From Ceratopteris richardii (Eukaryota > Streptophyta > Polypodiopsida > Polypodiales > Pteridaceae), in assembly GCA_020310875.1 (NCBI GenBank), contig CM035415.1, forward strand, positions 193,440,432-193,504,431: a DNA stretch of 64,000 nucleotides. The letters are read 5' to 3'. A program made the position numbers and the translations under genes. Below, piece after piece: positions 1 through 10,394 of the stretch (the stretch's first letter is position 1; the number at the start of each line of letters is the position of its first letter). Below the pieces are notes generated by a model. That model worked only from the letters and a program-made list of their open reading frames with translations. It was not told the origin of the DNA and searched no databases.

Positions 1-234
1 AGCCAACTTCAATAAGGCCCCCAATTTTAGCTTCTGACACCGCCAAAGCCAAGTGGCAATATTCCCTGCATTACTTTTCACTCTAACATATCACAAAAAA
101 GATATATATACTCCGCTCGTCATTTGCCGCCCAAGTAGCTCATGGTGGAGCCCATACTAAGTCGGTAGTCGCCTTGCTTTGTAGTGAGTCTCCATGGGTG
201 GTCGCCTAGTTAGCACAAGTGGTAGTCGCCTAGG
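1..234. other. Left-edge sequence, unassigned
   Basis: AT-rich sequence before the minisatellite. No convincing domain, LTR end or RNA gene is visible. The last part (about 165-234) already contains scattered GTCGCC words and grades into the array that follows. Confidence 0.4.
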
Positions 235-650
235 ATGATGGTCGCCCAATATGGAGGAAGAGGTGGAGGGTCGCCCTGGGCTAGGGTCGCCCAATATGGA
301 GGAAGAGGTGGAGGGTCGCCCTGGGCTAGGATCGCCCAATATGGAGGAAGAGGTGGAGGGTCGCCCTGGGCTAGGGTTGCCCAATATGGGTCGCCCAGGA
401 TGTGGGTCGCCCAGGAGGAGAGTCGCCCAAGAGATGGGTCGCCCAGGAGGTGGGTCGCCCAGGAGGAGGGTCGCCCAGGAGGAGAGTCGCCCAGGAGGTG
501 GGTCGCCCAGGAGGAGGGTCGCCCAAGAGGTGGGTCGCCCAGGGTGAGGGTCGCCCAAGAGGTGGGTCGCCCAGGTAGAGGAAGATGCCCAAGTAGAGGG
601 TCGCCCAAGTAGAGGAAAGTCGCCCAAGTAGATGGTCGCCCAAATTCTTT
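235..650. repeat. 15-bp GTCGCCCA minisatellite with 45-bp higher-order units
   Basis: The word GTCGCCCA recurs about every 15 bp (typical unit GTCGCCCAGGAGGAG). The first three units form near-identical 45-bp blocks starting near 241, 286 and 331, each containing CAATATGGAGGAAGAGG. Because 15 and 45 are multiples of three and the units lack stops, several overlapping open frames appear on both strands; these follow from the repeat and are not evidence of genes. The array is G+C-rich in an otherwise AT-rich area. Diffuse diverged copies continue to about 760. Its parent element is unknown; it could be a leader or LTR array of an element lying mostly to the left of the window. Confidence 0.9.
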
Positions 651-810
651 GGTGTCTAGGAGGAGGCTCGCCCTTTTGCATATATGTAGCCTAAGAAGGC
701 GTTGCCCATTGCATATGAAGTCCAAGAAGGTGCCGTCCACTTCCTCCCAAAGACTTTGCTTCAAATTGCTCATGCTTTGACACTTCCCCGAAGCTTCTCC
801 TCAAATAAAG

Positions 811-1191
811 TCAATCAAATGCTAGCAAGCTCACCTGCTCTACACCTGCTAACAACTCCCACTGCATGAGCAATGTCTGGCCAAGTGGCAACCATAGCAT
901 ACATAAGTGAACCACAAGTTGATGCATATGAAACCTCTTCATGCAATCGGCTACATCATCCTCTTTGGGACAGTCATCCTTGGAAAGCTTAACATGTGGT
1001 TGCAATGGCACTCTAAGAGGCTTGGCATCAACCACATTAAATCTGTCCAACACCTTTTCAATGTACTTTTCTTGAGATAAATGCAAAGTATGGTGCTGCC
1101 TATCCCTTTTTATATGCATACCAAGAATATGCTCACCTTCCCCAAGGTATTTCATTGAGAGTGCAAAGTTTAGCTGTTGTTTTATTTGCAA
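811..1191 (-). mobile_element. Ty1/copia reverse transcriptase fragment (fossil)
   Basis: Minus-strand translation shows the segment downstream of the copia RT active site: MKYLGEGEHILGMHIKRDR, then LSQEKYIEKVLDRFNV, then KPLRVPLQPHVKLSKDDCPK. These match the conserved 'lgeA-hiLGm-I-rdr / LsQ-kYi-kvL-rF' block of plant copia polyproteins. No gag, integrase, LTR or primer site accompanies it, so it is a detached scrap. It is broken at both ends. Its orientation is opposite to element A, which starts 80 bp to the right, so the two are separate insertions. Confidence 0.8.
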
Positions 1192-1204
1192 GTATAGTTT
1201 TCGG

Positions 1205-1270
1205 CCATTTATCCTTCAAGCTACATAGGGAAGTTTAATATTCTACCATCATGTTTGTCAAACACCTTCA
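1205..1270 (+). mobile_element. Short chromovirus-like integrase scrap (fossil)
   Basis: The stretch around 1214-1266 (AGCTACATAGGGAAGTTTAA, then CTACCATCATGTTTGT) is nearly the reverse complement of segments at about 7935-7990 and 10870-10925. Those lie within the three integrase relics further right. It sits directly against the left LTR of element A and was probably cut by that insertion. It is too short to say more. Confidence 0.45.
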
Positions 1271-1622
1271 TGTTGAGATATCAAGCTCATGTATAGTGGT
1301 CACACCGTTATATGTCAGGGATACTTCATTGAGCTTTATTAGATTTTTCTACCGAGAGTGATGGCACATTTGTTGCTTGCCAGCTCACTCATTCGCAGAC
1401 ATTAGGTTTTTCCTTATATAATGATCTTTATATATTGCACTTGTTGTATTCTTGTTTTTAGGTCATTCTTGTACATTCCTTTTTATGTAATAGAAGAAGA
1501 AGAAGAAGAAGAAGAAGAAGAAGAAGAAGATCGTTCTTCGTTGCCTCAATCTGTGTGTGTGCTTCCCCTTGAGAGTGAGAGTGTGTGTGAGAGCTCTCTT
1601 CCTTATCTCCTTTGTTCTGACA
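1271..1622 (+). repeat. 5' LTR of element A
   Basis: Begins TGTTGAGATATCAAGC and ends in CA directly before the primer site. The same start follows the polypurine tract at 5700, and the same LTR recurs at 33716-34092 (plus) and 5805-7137 (minus, interrupted). Shared inner words include the stretch ending GATTTATCTACC and TTCTTTATATATTGCAC, a likely TATA region near 1427. The U5 side carries the GAA microsatellite. Confidence 0.85.
1488..1531. repeat. (GAA)n microsatellite inside the LTR of element A
   Basis: About fourteen GAA triplets near the 3' end of the LTR. Shorter GAA runs lie at the same LTR position in the inverted copy (5905-5930, as CTT) and in element H (near 33990). The run therefore grew from a seed already present in the family. 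The open frame with a poly-Glu stretch here is a by-product. Confidence 0.95.
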
Positions 1623-1635
1623 TGGTATCAGAGCC
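1623..1635 (+). other. Primer binding site, initiator Met tRNA type (element A)
   Basis: TGGTATCAGAGCC directly follows the LTR end and is complementary to the 3' end of plant initiator tRNA-Met. This is the standard minus-strand primer site of plant copia elements. Confidence 0.92.
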
Positions 1636-2028
1636 AGCGTGGCTGTAGAGAGCTCGTGGAGAAGGCGACGGTGAGGAGTACACAGCAAGACATGGAGAAA
1701 ATGTGATTCACAAACCACCTCTGTTTGCTATGATTCACAAACGATCAAAGTTTCAGAGCCATCTCGACCTCCGTTTTGAGCCCGCAAGGTGGGGCCCACA
1801 AAAGAAACTAGGTCAATCTTAGAAGCTGTAACTTGCATTGTGTTTGACACCACTCATATATTCCAAATCGAGAATTTCAAGCTATTCTGTCTATTGTTGA
1901 TACACGAAAACTATGTTTTTTCTGAGATTGAATTGTCACGTCATAGTGCAACAGTGTTCAATCAGAAGTGCTGCTTGTAGTGTTTTGCAGTATTGTGAAT
2001 TGCGGCAGATTTGGCAAACGCAAATAGA

Positions 2029-2985
2029 ATGAGTCAGCTTATGAGCGATAAGCTGGACAGGAACAACTTCCATGCTTGGAGATTCAGAATGATGAATTTC
2101 GTGATGGCAAAAGGCTAGTGGAAGTACATCGAAGGAGAGAATGAAAATGCTCCGCAGTTACGAGAAAGGAATCGGACTACAAATCAGGTAAGAGCATATG
2201 AGGAATGGAATCAAGGAGCATGAAAGGTAATGTACTCGCTATTTGTTAGCATACAGGATAGCATGATTGGACTCCTAGAGGATGCCAAGACTCCAGAATA
2301 GTATGGTCACATTGTATGAGACCAATACAAAGGCACGGAAATTGCAACTCAAGAATGAGCTACATACATTGGAGAAGAAGAGCATGTCGGTAAGTGACTT
2401 ACACCTTGAAAATCGAAAACATATGTGAGTCACTTGCATCTATTGGCGTGAATGTAGATGATGATGATAAGGTGGAAGTGTGTCTTTCTGGTTTAGGAGC
2501 TACATATAAGGAGTTCAGAACTTCTATACAGGCTAGGGAAAATATTCCAAATTTTGTTGATCTGGTATCTATGCTGATTATTCAAGAAAAGAATCTTGGT
2601 GAGGACTCAAACTCCCAAGGAAAATCTAGTTCTAAGTAGGTATTCTACTTTGGTAGAGGAAGAGGCAGAGGTAGAGATTTTGGAAGTGGAACAGGAAACA
2701 ATAACCAAGACCAAGGTCAACAACAGAATCATGCAAGAGGAAGAGGACAATTTCGAGGCAGGGGGAGCCAAAGAGGTCGTAGAAATTTCCAAAGAAATGA
2801 TTCAGGTAATGATAGTAAAGGATGTTGGAATTGTGGTAAACCTGGACACTTTGAATGTGATTGCAGGTTGAAGAATCAAAATAACAGAAGGCAACAAAAC
2901 AACTATGCATCCACAAGTATAGATAATTTTGAGAAGCTCTTCATGGTTCAACACCACATGATGAATACGATGTCTATTGATATTT
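2029..2985 (+). pseudogene. gag region of element A (fossil)
   Basis: The region opens with ATGAGTCAGCTTATGAGCGA, followed by a KLDRNNFHAWRFRMMNF-like segment typical of copia gag N-termini. Near 2400-2630 lies the conserved block around LSGLGATYKEFRTSIQARE. A single nucleic-acid-binding knuckle, CWNCGKPGHFECDC (CX2CX4HX4C), lies at about 2823-2864, after an Arg/Gly/Gln-rich stretch. Gag would form the particle core. The copy is broken in several places. The gag of element H matches it closely over the first 350 bp. Confidence 0.8.
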
Positions 2986-3002
2986 GAAAATCGAATGATA
3001 AT

Positions 3003-4316
3003 GTCTGGTATGTTGACTCAGGTGCTTCAAATCACATGACCAATAATGTAGAATGGTTTAGTAGTTTGCAGAAAATGCCAGTTCCTAGATATGTTGAAAC
3101 AGGTGATGATACATCGCATCCTATTGAGCATATAGTAAACATAGCATTGTCTATGGAGGAGGGGAAGGTAAAACATCTTGTTGATGTGTTGCATGTTCCA
3201 AATATAACAAAGAATCTGGTTTCTATTGGACAAATGGTTGACTAGGGATTACAAGTCAGGCTCAATGCTGATGGATTATATGTAGAACAATACAAGCAGG
3301 ATGGATGATTGGTTGCCAAAGGAAACAAAGTGGGTAGGATGTTCACCATAAATGTGAAGATTCCTGAAATGAATGCAACCATGTTTGCAAAAGGTGCAGG
3401 AGTTATTGCAGATATAGAGATGTGGCACAAACGGATTGGACATGCAAACTTGCAAAGGCTGAAATCGATGCAGTCAAAGAAGATTGTCCATGGACTACCA
3501 AATTTCAAAGTTGTGAAAATGCAAAAGGTATGTGCAGCATGTCAATTTGGTAAACAGTCAAGAGCATCATTTCCACATGGCAAGCATGTTAGTGAGAATG
3601 TACTAGAAGTAGTAAATATAGATGTTTGGGGTCCAACAAAGACCACATCTATGGGCGGTTGCAGGTTTTATGTTACTTTCATTGATGACCATACATGCAA
3701 AGTATGGGTATATTTCATGAAAGAGAAGAGCAAAGTATTCACTCACTTCTATAATTTTAAAGCTATGGTGGAAAAGCAGACAGGTAAGTACATTCAAACA
3801 TTAAGATCTGATGGAGGAGGTGAATACATGTCAAATGAATTCAGCAGTTTTCTAAAAAATCATGGAATTTGGTGTCAGTTTTCATGCAAGTACACACCAC
3901 AGCAGAATGGCATTGCTGAATGCAAAAATAGACATATTACAGAAATAGCAAGATCCTCGATGGCTGAGAAGAATATGCCTCATTGTTATTGGGCAGATGC
4001 TGTGCATACTGCTGTATACATCATTAACAAAACTCCGACTACTGCTGTACATCAAGTTATACCTGAAGAGAAGTTTACAGGTAAAAAGCCAAACTTATCA
4101 CATCTGAAATGTTTTAGTTGTATTGCATATGTACATGTCCCAGATGAATTGAGGACAAAGCTTGATCCAAAAGCACAAAAGTGTCTCTTCATTGGTTACT
4201 CCCTTGAGCAAAAGGGATATAAATGTTATAACCCACTCACACGACAAGTAAAGGTGAGCAATGATGTGTATTTGATGAAATGTCAAGCTTATTTGCAGAT
4301 GCCAAAGAAGGACTGA
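3003..4316 (+). pseudogene. Protease and integrase region of element A (fossil)
   Basis: The retropepsin is recognised by VWYVDSGASNHMTNN (about 3006-3050) and the copia PR block HVPNITKNLVSIGQMV (about 3190-3238). The integrase zinc-binding HHCC domain follows (WHKRIGHANLQ, then CAACQFGKQSRASF, about 3420-3570). The catalytic core has the first Asp in NIDVWGPT (near 3620), the second in LRSDGGGEYMSNEF (near 3810) and the Glu in QQNGIAECKNR (near 3915). The core frame stays open for over 300 codons, making this the best-kept part of the element. Normal function: Gag-Pol cleavage and cDNA insertion. Confidence 0.85.
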
Positions 4317-4800
4317 GTCTTGAACCAAATGAAAAAGAAAATGCTGAAAAATCAAGTGCAGAATCTCACTTTTTGAGTGGACCAGATGCATCACCAAGCA
4401 ATAGTTCCAACTCAAATCCATGGAGTGGAAGATTATGTGGAAATTTCAATCCAGCAAATTCATCAAATACATCCAAGAAAGGTAAACAAAAGCTTTCTGT
4501 TGGTCATAAAACATGTGCATGTTTTGAAGACGTTGATGGGGATTCAAGCGGTTCAGAAAAGAGTCTTGATGAGGAACTTGGATTGCCCTCTGTGAAGACT
4601 CCAAGAGTAAGAAGGGCACATGTGGATGATACAAGGAGAAGTGACCCAGGACCAAGACAATCTAGGGGGATGCAAAATTCAGTGCAATGATTGACATATG
4701 ATAGTTACATGGCTCGTCATTGTGCCTACATGACAAAGGTAATACAAGATGCTGAACCTTTTTGCTTTGAAGATGCAATTGGGATTGCAGATTGGGAATA
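4317..4800 (+). pseudogene. Variable integrase-RT linker of element A (fossil)
   Basis: Ser/Asn-rich, low-conservation stretch between integrase and reverse transcriptase (NPWSGRLCGN, NSSNTSKKGKQK, then an acidic Ser-rich patch). Copia elements usually have such a poorly conserved linker here. It ends in the copia pre-RT motif region just before the RT start. No further domain is seen. Confidence 0.55.
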
Positions 4801-4804
4801 ATCT

Positions 4805-5640
4805 ATGGATGAGGAGATCGCTGCACTTTATGGAAATGATACATGGAAGCTGGTTCCATTACCGCAAGGAAAGAAACCCATAGGCTGCAAATGGGTTTAC
4901 AAGGTAAAGCGTAATGCTAATGGTAGCATAAGCAAGTATAAAGCACGATTGGTAGCTAAAGGTAATGCACATACATATGGGATTCATTATGAGGAAACAT
5001 TCAGCCCTATAGCTAAAATGTCTACTATCACGACACTTGTTGCATTAGCTACAACAAAAGGATGGACTTTGCATCCGATGGATGTGAAGAATGCTTTCCT
5101 ACATGGTGAGTTATAGGAAGAAGTATATATGGACCAGCCACAAGGATATGAAGATTCAAAGCATCCAAAATATGTTTGCAGGTTGCAAAAGGCTTTGTAT
5201 GGGCTGAAGCAAGCCCCTCGTGCATTCTAGATAGTAGATTGGGTTGGTAGCATTCCAGATAGAAGATCTACTAGTGGCTATCTATTCTCACTTGGGAGTG
5301 CATATGTTACATGGAGCAGCAAGAAGTAACCCACTGTTGCTTTGTCTAGTATAGAGGCTGAGTATAGAGGTGCTGCAATGATAGCATGTGAGGCATCATG
5401 GCTAGAGACGTTACTTGCAGATTTAGGTGTGGAAGTGCAAACCCTATCACTATCTATTGTGATAATCTTAGCAGCATATAGTTAGCATGAAACCCTGTTT
5501 TCTATGTTAGAACAAAGCATATCGAGGTACATAATCACTTCATCAGAGAGAAGGTATTAGCAGGTGATATTGATCTTATTTATGTGAGAATAGATGAGTA
5601 GGTTGCTGCTATTTTCACCAAAGCACTTGGAGCTAAGAAA
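4805..5640 (+). pseudogene. Reverse transcriptase and RNase H remains of element A (fossil)
   Basis: The RT start is clear from TWKLVPLPQGKKPIGCKWVYKVKR, SKYKARLVAKG and MDVKNAFLHGEL (4850-5115), followed by [15 protein letters not shown]. The later part is RNase H: DRRSTSGYLFSLGSAYVTWS, then ALSSIEAEYRGAA (5250-5390), and the copia C-terminal block (KHIEVHNHFIREKV-like, 5515-5560). The RT catalytic core is not represented in full, so the region is a relic. It ends about 50 bp before the polypurine tract. Confidence 0.82.
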
Positions 5641-5688
5641 TTGAAGACGTTTCGGGCGATGCTTGGATTACAGGATATGGCATTGAAC

Positions 5689-5699
5689 TTGAGGGAGGG
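5689..5699 (+). other. Polypurine tract of element A
   Basis: TTGAGGGAGGG lies immediately before TGTTGAGATATCAAGC, the known start of this LTR. This is the normal place for plus-strand priming and fixes the 3' LTR start at 5700. Confidence 0.85.
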
Positions 5700-5710
5700 T
5701 GTTGAGATAT

Positions 5711-7137
5711 CAAGCTTGAATCGCACTTTCTCCATGCCTTCTTGCATACTGTCAGCATTGGGCTTCTCCATGACCTCCTTATAGCCACACTGGCTTTGAT
5801 ACCATGGTATGAGGAAGGAGATAAGGAAGAAATCTCTCTCTCACACACACACCCTCATAATCAAAGAGGATCACACACACAAATTGGGGCAAGGAAGAGT
5901 GATATTCGTCTTCTTCTTCTTCTTCTTCTATTACCTAAAATGAATATACAAGAATGCATTAGGGGAAAAGATGAACCCTGCATGGGCCTTTTAGATTAGA
6001 GAGTGATTAGTGATGGACCAATGAGAAGAGGGTGGTGGTAACAATCTAGGCTCTTAATCAACTAGGCTAGGTATAGGCTTCCCTTGGTTTGGGCTAGTCA
6101 AAACCACATAAACAAGCTAAAATTCGTGGTTTTGTTCCTCAGGTAGTTTTTGAAAGACATGGGATTCAAACTCAACCCTTGGATGCCCTTCAAGATTCAA
6201 TTGCTAAGATTAGTTCCTAAGAAATGGACTACTTTATATTATAGCCCTTAGATGTTGCTTAGATATAATGTATGTGGTTGCTCCAAAAGGAAAAAAGGCG
6301 CCTTGAATTTGGGCCATTGGATTTTGAGAAAAATGAATGGATGAGATTTGATCCTTACATGGTTCACATCCTATTCAATCCCAACCATCCATCCTCTCTC
6401 ACATCCAATGGTAAAAAAGGTATCCAGACCTCGAAGTTCTTTCTCTCTCTTCCCACGAATTTTCGTGGTTTTGTCTTTTAGTGATAGTCCATGGAGCTAT
6501 TTTGTCTTTTAGTGACAGTAGACTGGCTCTCAATCTCCACCCTCAAAATCGAATGCGATCGGACGGTTGTCAGTAGGCAAATTCAAGATTTTTTGTTCTC
6601 CCTCTTCACGTGGGAGTTTGCTATTTTGTCTTTTTTTGACAAAAACTATGGTCTTATTTTGTCTTCTAGTGCCTTTCTCTTCCCATTTGATCGTGGCCAT
6701 ACAATAAACCAATCTAATGACTTAAAATGCACATGAATTTTTTGTTGAAAGATTCTTCTTTTTTATTCTTTATTTTAACTCGCAATACCACTAGTGGTAT
6801 TTCCAAATCTCTTGATCACCTTGATTAGTCATTTTAATTCCTTCAAATTAGGAATCCTTACAAGGCCCATGCAGGGCTCACTTTTTCCCCTAATGGACCT
6901 AAAACAACAATAGAACCACTGCAATATATAAAGAACGCTACATAAGGAAAGTCCTAATGTTTGCGAATGAGTGAGATTGCAAGAAACAAATGTGCCACCA
7001 CTCTCGGTAGATAAATCTAGTAAACCTCAATCATGTGTCCCTTGCATATACTAGTGTCACAACTATACACATCACAGAAATGAAAAAGTGATACGTGTCA
7101 TTCTAGATCATCACATGTTGAGCTTCATATCTCAACA
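5711..7137 (-). mobile_element. Inverted LTR plus leader of the A family, interrupted
   Basis: On the minus strand: LTR start (TGTTGAGATATGAAGC, ending at 7137), LTR body, a GAA run (seen as CTT at 5905-5930), LTR end, primer site TGGTATCAAAGCC (5804-5792), then about 70 bp of leader. The leader meets the plus-strand 3' LTR start of element A at about 5711-5717. Removing the insert 5957-6895 gives an LTR collinear with those at 1271 and 33716. Two members of one family therefore lie head to head across a breakpoint. This could be a rearrangement, or an insertion next to A followed by loss. Confidence 0.8.
5957..6895. mobile_element. Non-autonomous terminal-inverted-repeat DNA element (0.94 kb)
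   Basis: The two ends are inverted repeats of about 34 bp: left CATTAGGGGAAAAGATGAAC onward to GGGCCTT (5957-5990), right its near reverse complement (6862-6895). They split the inverted LTR cleanly between ..AAGAATG and GACCT.., so this is an insertion. A target duplication is uncertain; AATG occurs on both sides, but a clean 8-bp copy is not seen. The TAGGGG-type end resembles hAT-like ends, but the superfamily is not settled. The interior holds repeated TTTTGTCTTTTAGTGA words (near 6470, 6505, 6620 and 6655) and no transposase, so it is a MITE-sized non-autonomous element. Confidence 0.65.
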
Positions 7138-7249
7138 CAAAGGGTTCTATTGTGTTACCAGATGGAAATATCATATCAACTAATTATCCGCTATGCCAAT
7201 CACTCCTCAACATGAAGTTTCATTTATTTCTTTCAATTTCTTTATAGCT

Positions 7250-8490
7250 TCTCAACATGGGGAATATATTGAACACAAGTTGGTTCTATGTTCCCACTAT
7301 AAGGAATGAGCTTGTCGAATTCACCCAACCTTCTCTTAAGTGTGCTCGCATCGAACATTACATGTATCTGGCTACTTTCTAGATTTTGGAGCTAGTAAGC
7401 CACCTTTTCTATTCTCATCATGGTTTTCCACCGAGGGGGAACTCTAACATAGACTTGCTTTTCTACCTCAAAGTTGAGCTCTCCCCTTTGAGGGCCAAAA
7501 TAGGATCTAGATCTGTTCTAGGCCCCCTTGATGCTTTTATTACCAAGGCTAAGGATATTATTTCATGTCTCTCAAGAAACCCCTTTGTAGCTAGGAGTTT
7601 TCCATGCTCCAATTGCACTGCATAAGGAGCTCTTGGTTGGAAACGCATACATAATCACAAATGGACTATGTCTATTGGAAGCATGATTGTAGTATGGATG
7701 CAAAATTTGCTATACATAAATAATATTCCCACTTATTTTTGTTTTCACTCCCATATGCTCCTACGATATGCTCAAGGATTTTGTTAACCCTCTCTATGTG
7801 ACCCTCCCACTATGGATGCACACATGAGCTTATACTAAGTTTAGTATCCATCCTTTTGAGGATTGGTCTCAAAAAGTGCCTACTAAATTTCCTATTACGA
7901 TACAAAATAGTGTTTTAAGGAAGACCATATAGTAGTGAAGTTGTTCATTAAACATTATGGGAGAATCTTAAACTTCCTTATGTAGCTTGAAACATGAATG
8001 GACCAAAACTACACTCGCAAGTGCCTCTCTTCACTCAATTCAATGTTTCTTTGAGTTACTTTGAAATGAACATAAGATCTTACTATTGCAAGTAGCCTCA
8101 CTCAAAAAAGAATATAAGAACTTACTATTGCAAGTAGCCTCACTCAAAGTAATTGGTTCTACTTAGAAAACCAATGCATCTAAGAGAGACTCCTCACTAA
8201 GTAGACACACATTGAGACCATTATTCACTCCAAACATTATTTCTCTTGAAATATAAACTCTTTGAAGGAAAATTTCTCAACTTCTTTTGCCACTGCCCGT
8301 TGAAAATAACCGTGAAGACCAATGATAGGCTCCTACCTTCATGTAGGAGGCATGCATGTAGCTCACTATGCACCCCGCAACACAAGCACATCCTATGCGT
8401 TCTCCTTCGCCATACAATGGCAAGAAAAATAGGTCTATCTATCCCCATTGATATGCATATTATTAAGTTCATTGCTATGTCCTTTGAAAG
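7250..8490 (-). mobile_element. Integrase relic, unit 1: chromovirus-like Ty3/gypsy (fossil)
   Basis: Read on the minus strand, recognisable pieces run from high to low coordinates. An integrase-core segment lies around 7780-7990, with a block resembling HPQxDGQxERVNxxLE near 7790-7830. The post-core segment FQPRAPYAVQLEHGKLLATK lies at 7590-7645. A C-terminal GPY/F-like block (KQVYVRVPPRWKTM) lies near 7420-7470. The core order and the 'GFxPRAP' block are typical of chromovirus-like gypsy integrases. The copy is heavily decayed with many breaks. It is the leftmost of three related units. Confidence 0.65.
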
Positions 8491-8549
8491 CATGTGAGTT
8501 CATTAAGAAGAAAATATTGCCACTGCCATACACATGCAAAGAACATTCC

Positions 8550-9230
8550 ATATCAACAGTATTGCAACAAAGAACATTAATGAAATGAGATAAATTCACA
8601 TGAAATTTATAAAAAACAAGTAGAAACCAAGTTTATGAATTCATCACCTCATTGCAAACGCTCCCATGAAACGACCGCACTACGTCCCTCCAAGTCCTCC
8701 AATAGTGCAGTCAATCCATGACGATAGCCATAGGCCTCCTCCATTCATGTTGGAGGATGACCCATTGCCAGCTCCTGCAAGAAATATACAAAACATTAGA
8801 GGAACATACATGAGAAGCTTAACACAAACAAATTCAATAAATCAAATGGTATTTACAAACTCGTGATGCATAGTGTCATATCCGCTACTGCCCAAATGTG
8901 ACGGTCCAACCGTATCTAAATGTGTAGCTATGGCATCTCGCTGCTAGCGATATCGGTCAAGAGTCTCCTGTTGCTCGTCGTGAATCATATCTCACTCCTC
9001 AGCATCTAACCATACAGGCTTTGCTAAGCCTGCTCTAAAAACATCACGAACCTCGGATCGTCGACGGGACATAACTTCACGTGCGGTGTGCAGAATCCAC
9101 TCTGAACTGACAAGAGGCTGTCCATCGACTGGTCGGGACTCCTGATAAACCGTCTGTGTGATATAATTCTTTCGATCTTTATCTTGTTCACTCCATTTCA
9201 ACATGATAGAGTGTCCAAACTATATGGAGC
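8550..9230. other. Extra segment between integrase relics, unassigned
   Basis: The spacing between units 1 and 2 is about 500 bp longer than between units 2 and 3, and this stretch has no counterpart in the other units, so it looks inserted. It has a higher G+C patch (8880-9170) and a small minus-strand open frame (8992-9204) containing SSEWILHTAREVMSRRRSEV. I do not recognise that peptide. It might be a piece of a transposase or a host gene fragment, but nothing supports a specific name. No clear terminal repeats are visible. Confidence 0.35.
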
Positions 9231-9234
9231 AAAG

Positions 9235-10160
9235 CTATCGTATATGTGCATGCATTGCTTTGCCAACCGCATCCATCATCGGAGCTCCATCTCGGATACT
9301 ATACACCTTGGAGTCATCATGGTCAAGGGATCCTTTCATGTCTTTCAAGAGATCCTTTGTAGCTAGGACTTCTCCATGTTTCAATCGTACTAGATAAGGA
9401 GCTCTTGGTTGGAAATCCATACATAATCACAAACAGACTATGTCTAATGGAAGACTGATTTGCACGATGGAAGAGTAATCTTCGCACTTAGTTTTGTTTT
9501 AATTCCATATGCTCGTACGATATGCTCAAGGATTTTGTTAAACCTCTCTATGTGAAGTTTGGTTTTGTTCACTATGGATGCTCACTTGTGCTTATACGAA
9601 GTTATTTTGTATCACTATGGATGCTCTCTCTATAACTATCCTATTGATACAAAATAACATTTGAATGAAAACAATATAGTAGTCAAGTTATTTGACAAAC
9701 ATAATGGCAGCAGAATCTTAAACTTCGCAAATGCCTATCTTCACTCAATTCAATGTTTCTTTGAGTTATTTTGAAATGGACACGAGATCTTTTGATCACT
9801 CAAAAAGATTATAAGATCTTACTAATGCAAGTGGCCTCACTCAAAGTACTCTGTTCTACTTAGAGAACCATTCCATCTAAGAGAGAGTCCTCACTCCTTA
9901 GACACACATTGAGACCATTGTTCACTCCAGACCTTATTTCTCTTGAAATATAGACTCTTTGAAGGTGAATTCCTCAACTTATTTTGCAACTACCCATTGA
10001 TAATAACTAACAAGATCAATGATAAGCTCCGACCTTCATGCATGAGACATGCATGCAACTCACTATGCACCTCATCACACAAGCACATTTCCTATGCTTT
10101 CGCATTCTCCATGCAATGACACTAATGGCCTTTCACGTGTTTGCCACTCCGCATACATGC
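9235..10160 (-). mobile_element. Integrase relic, unit 2: chromovirus-like Ty3/gypsy (fossil)
   Basis: Second degraded copy of the unit at 7250-8490. It shares FQPRAPYLVRLKHGEVLATK (minus, 9355-9415), the ATGCTCAAGGATTTTGTTAA core word (near 9520), TCAATGTTTCTTTGAGTTA (near 9750), and the AACTCACTATGCACCTCATC segment (near 10055). It is collinear with units 1 and 3 and on the same strand. Heavily decayed; no protein can be read through. Confidence 0.6.
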
Positions 10161-10282
10161 ACTCCCTATAACATTTCATTATTTCTAAGGCCATTTATCT
10201 CCTAAAAATGACATTGGAAGGCATAATTGAGAAATAGGGAGAATCTAGTGATTACTCCCATCAGCCCCATGTACTTTACATA

Positions 10283-10394
10283 GATGCTTATCTCTCCATA
10301 GTGTTTGGATATGTCCTTGACCTTAAGAATACTTTTGGGATGCTTATCTCTCCATAGTGTTTCGATATGTCCTTCACCTTAAGAATACTTTTGG
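10283..10394. repeat. 56-bp tandem duplication
   Basis: Two adjacent copies of a 56-bp segment starting GATGCTTATCTCTCCATAGT (10283 and 10339), differing at two or three positions. It lies between integrase relics 2 and 3. It looks like a local slippage duplication. Confidence 0.85.

Larger units (their letters stand above)
1271..5717 (+). mobile_element. Element A: Ty1/copia retrotransposon, old and broken
   Basis: In order on the plus strand: 5' LTR (1271-1622), Met-tRNA primer site, gag with one CCHC knuckle, retropepsin, integrase, reverse transcriptase, RNase H, polypurine tract (5689-5699), then only the first bases of a 3' LTR (TGTTGAGATATCAAGCTT) before the sequence turns into an inverted copy of the same LTR family. 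The gag-PR-INT-RT-RH order is diagnostic of copia. The coding region is decayed with many breaks (ten or more by eye) and it is shorter than a full copia body. No normal LTR pair exists to date it, but the decay says it is old. Element H (33716 onward) belongs to the same family. Confidence 0.88.

Noticed and set aside
157-773. Several overlapping open frames of 90-187 codons on both strands
   Set aside because: They lie in a minisatellite whose period is a multiple of three and whose unit has no stop in several frames. The peptides are pure repeats.
1421-1648. Open frame with a poly-Glu run
   Set aside because: It is a translation of the GAA microsatellite inside the LTR of element A.
1623-1660. 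tRNA gene suggested by TGGTATCAGAGCC
   Set aside because: This is the primer binding site next to an LTR. The remainder of a tRNA cloverleaf is absent. The same holds for 5792-5804, 34093 and 57648.
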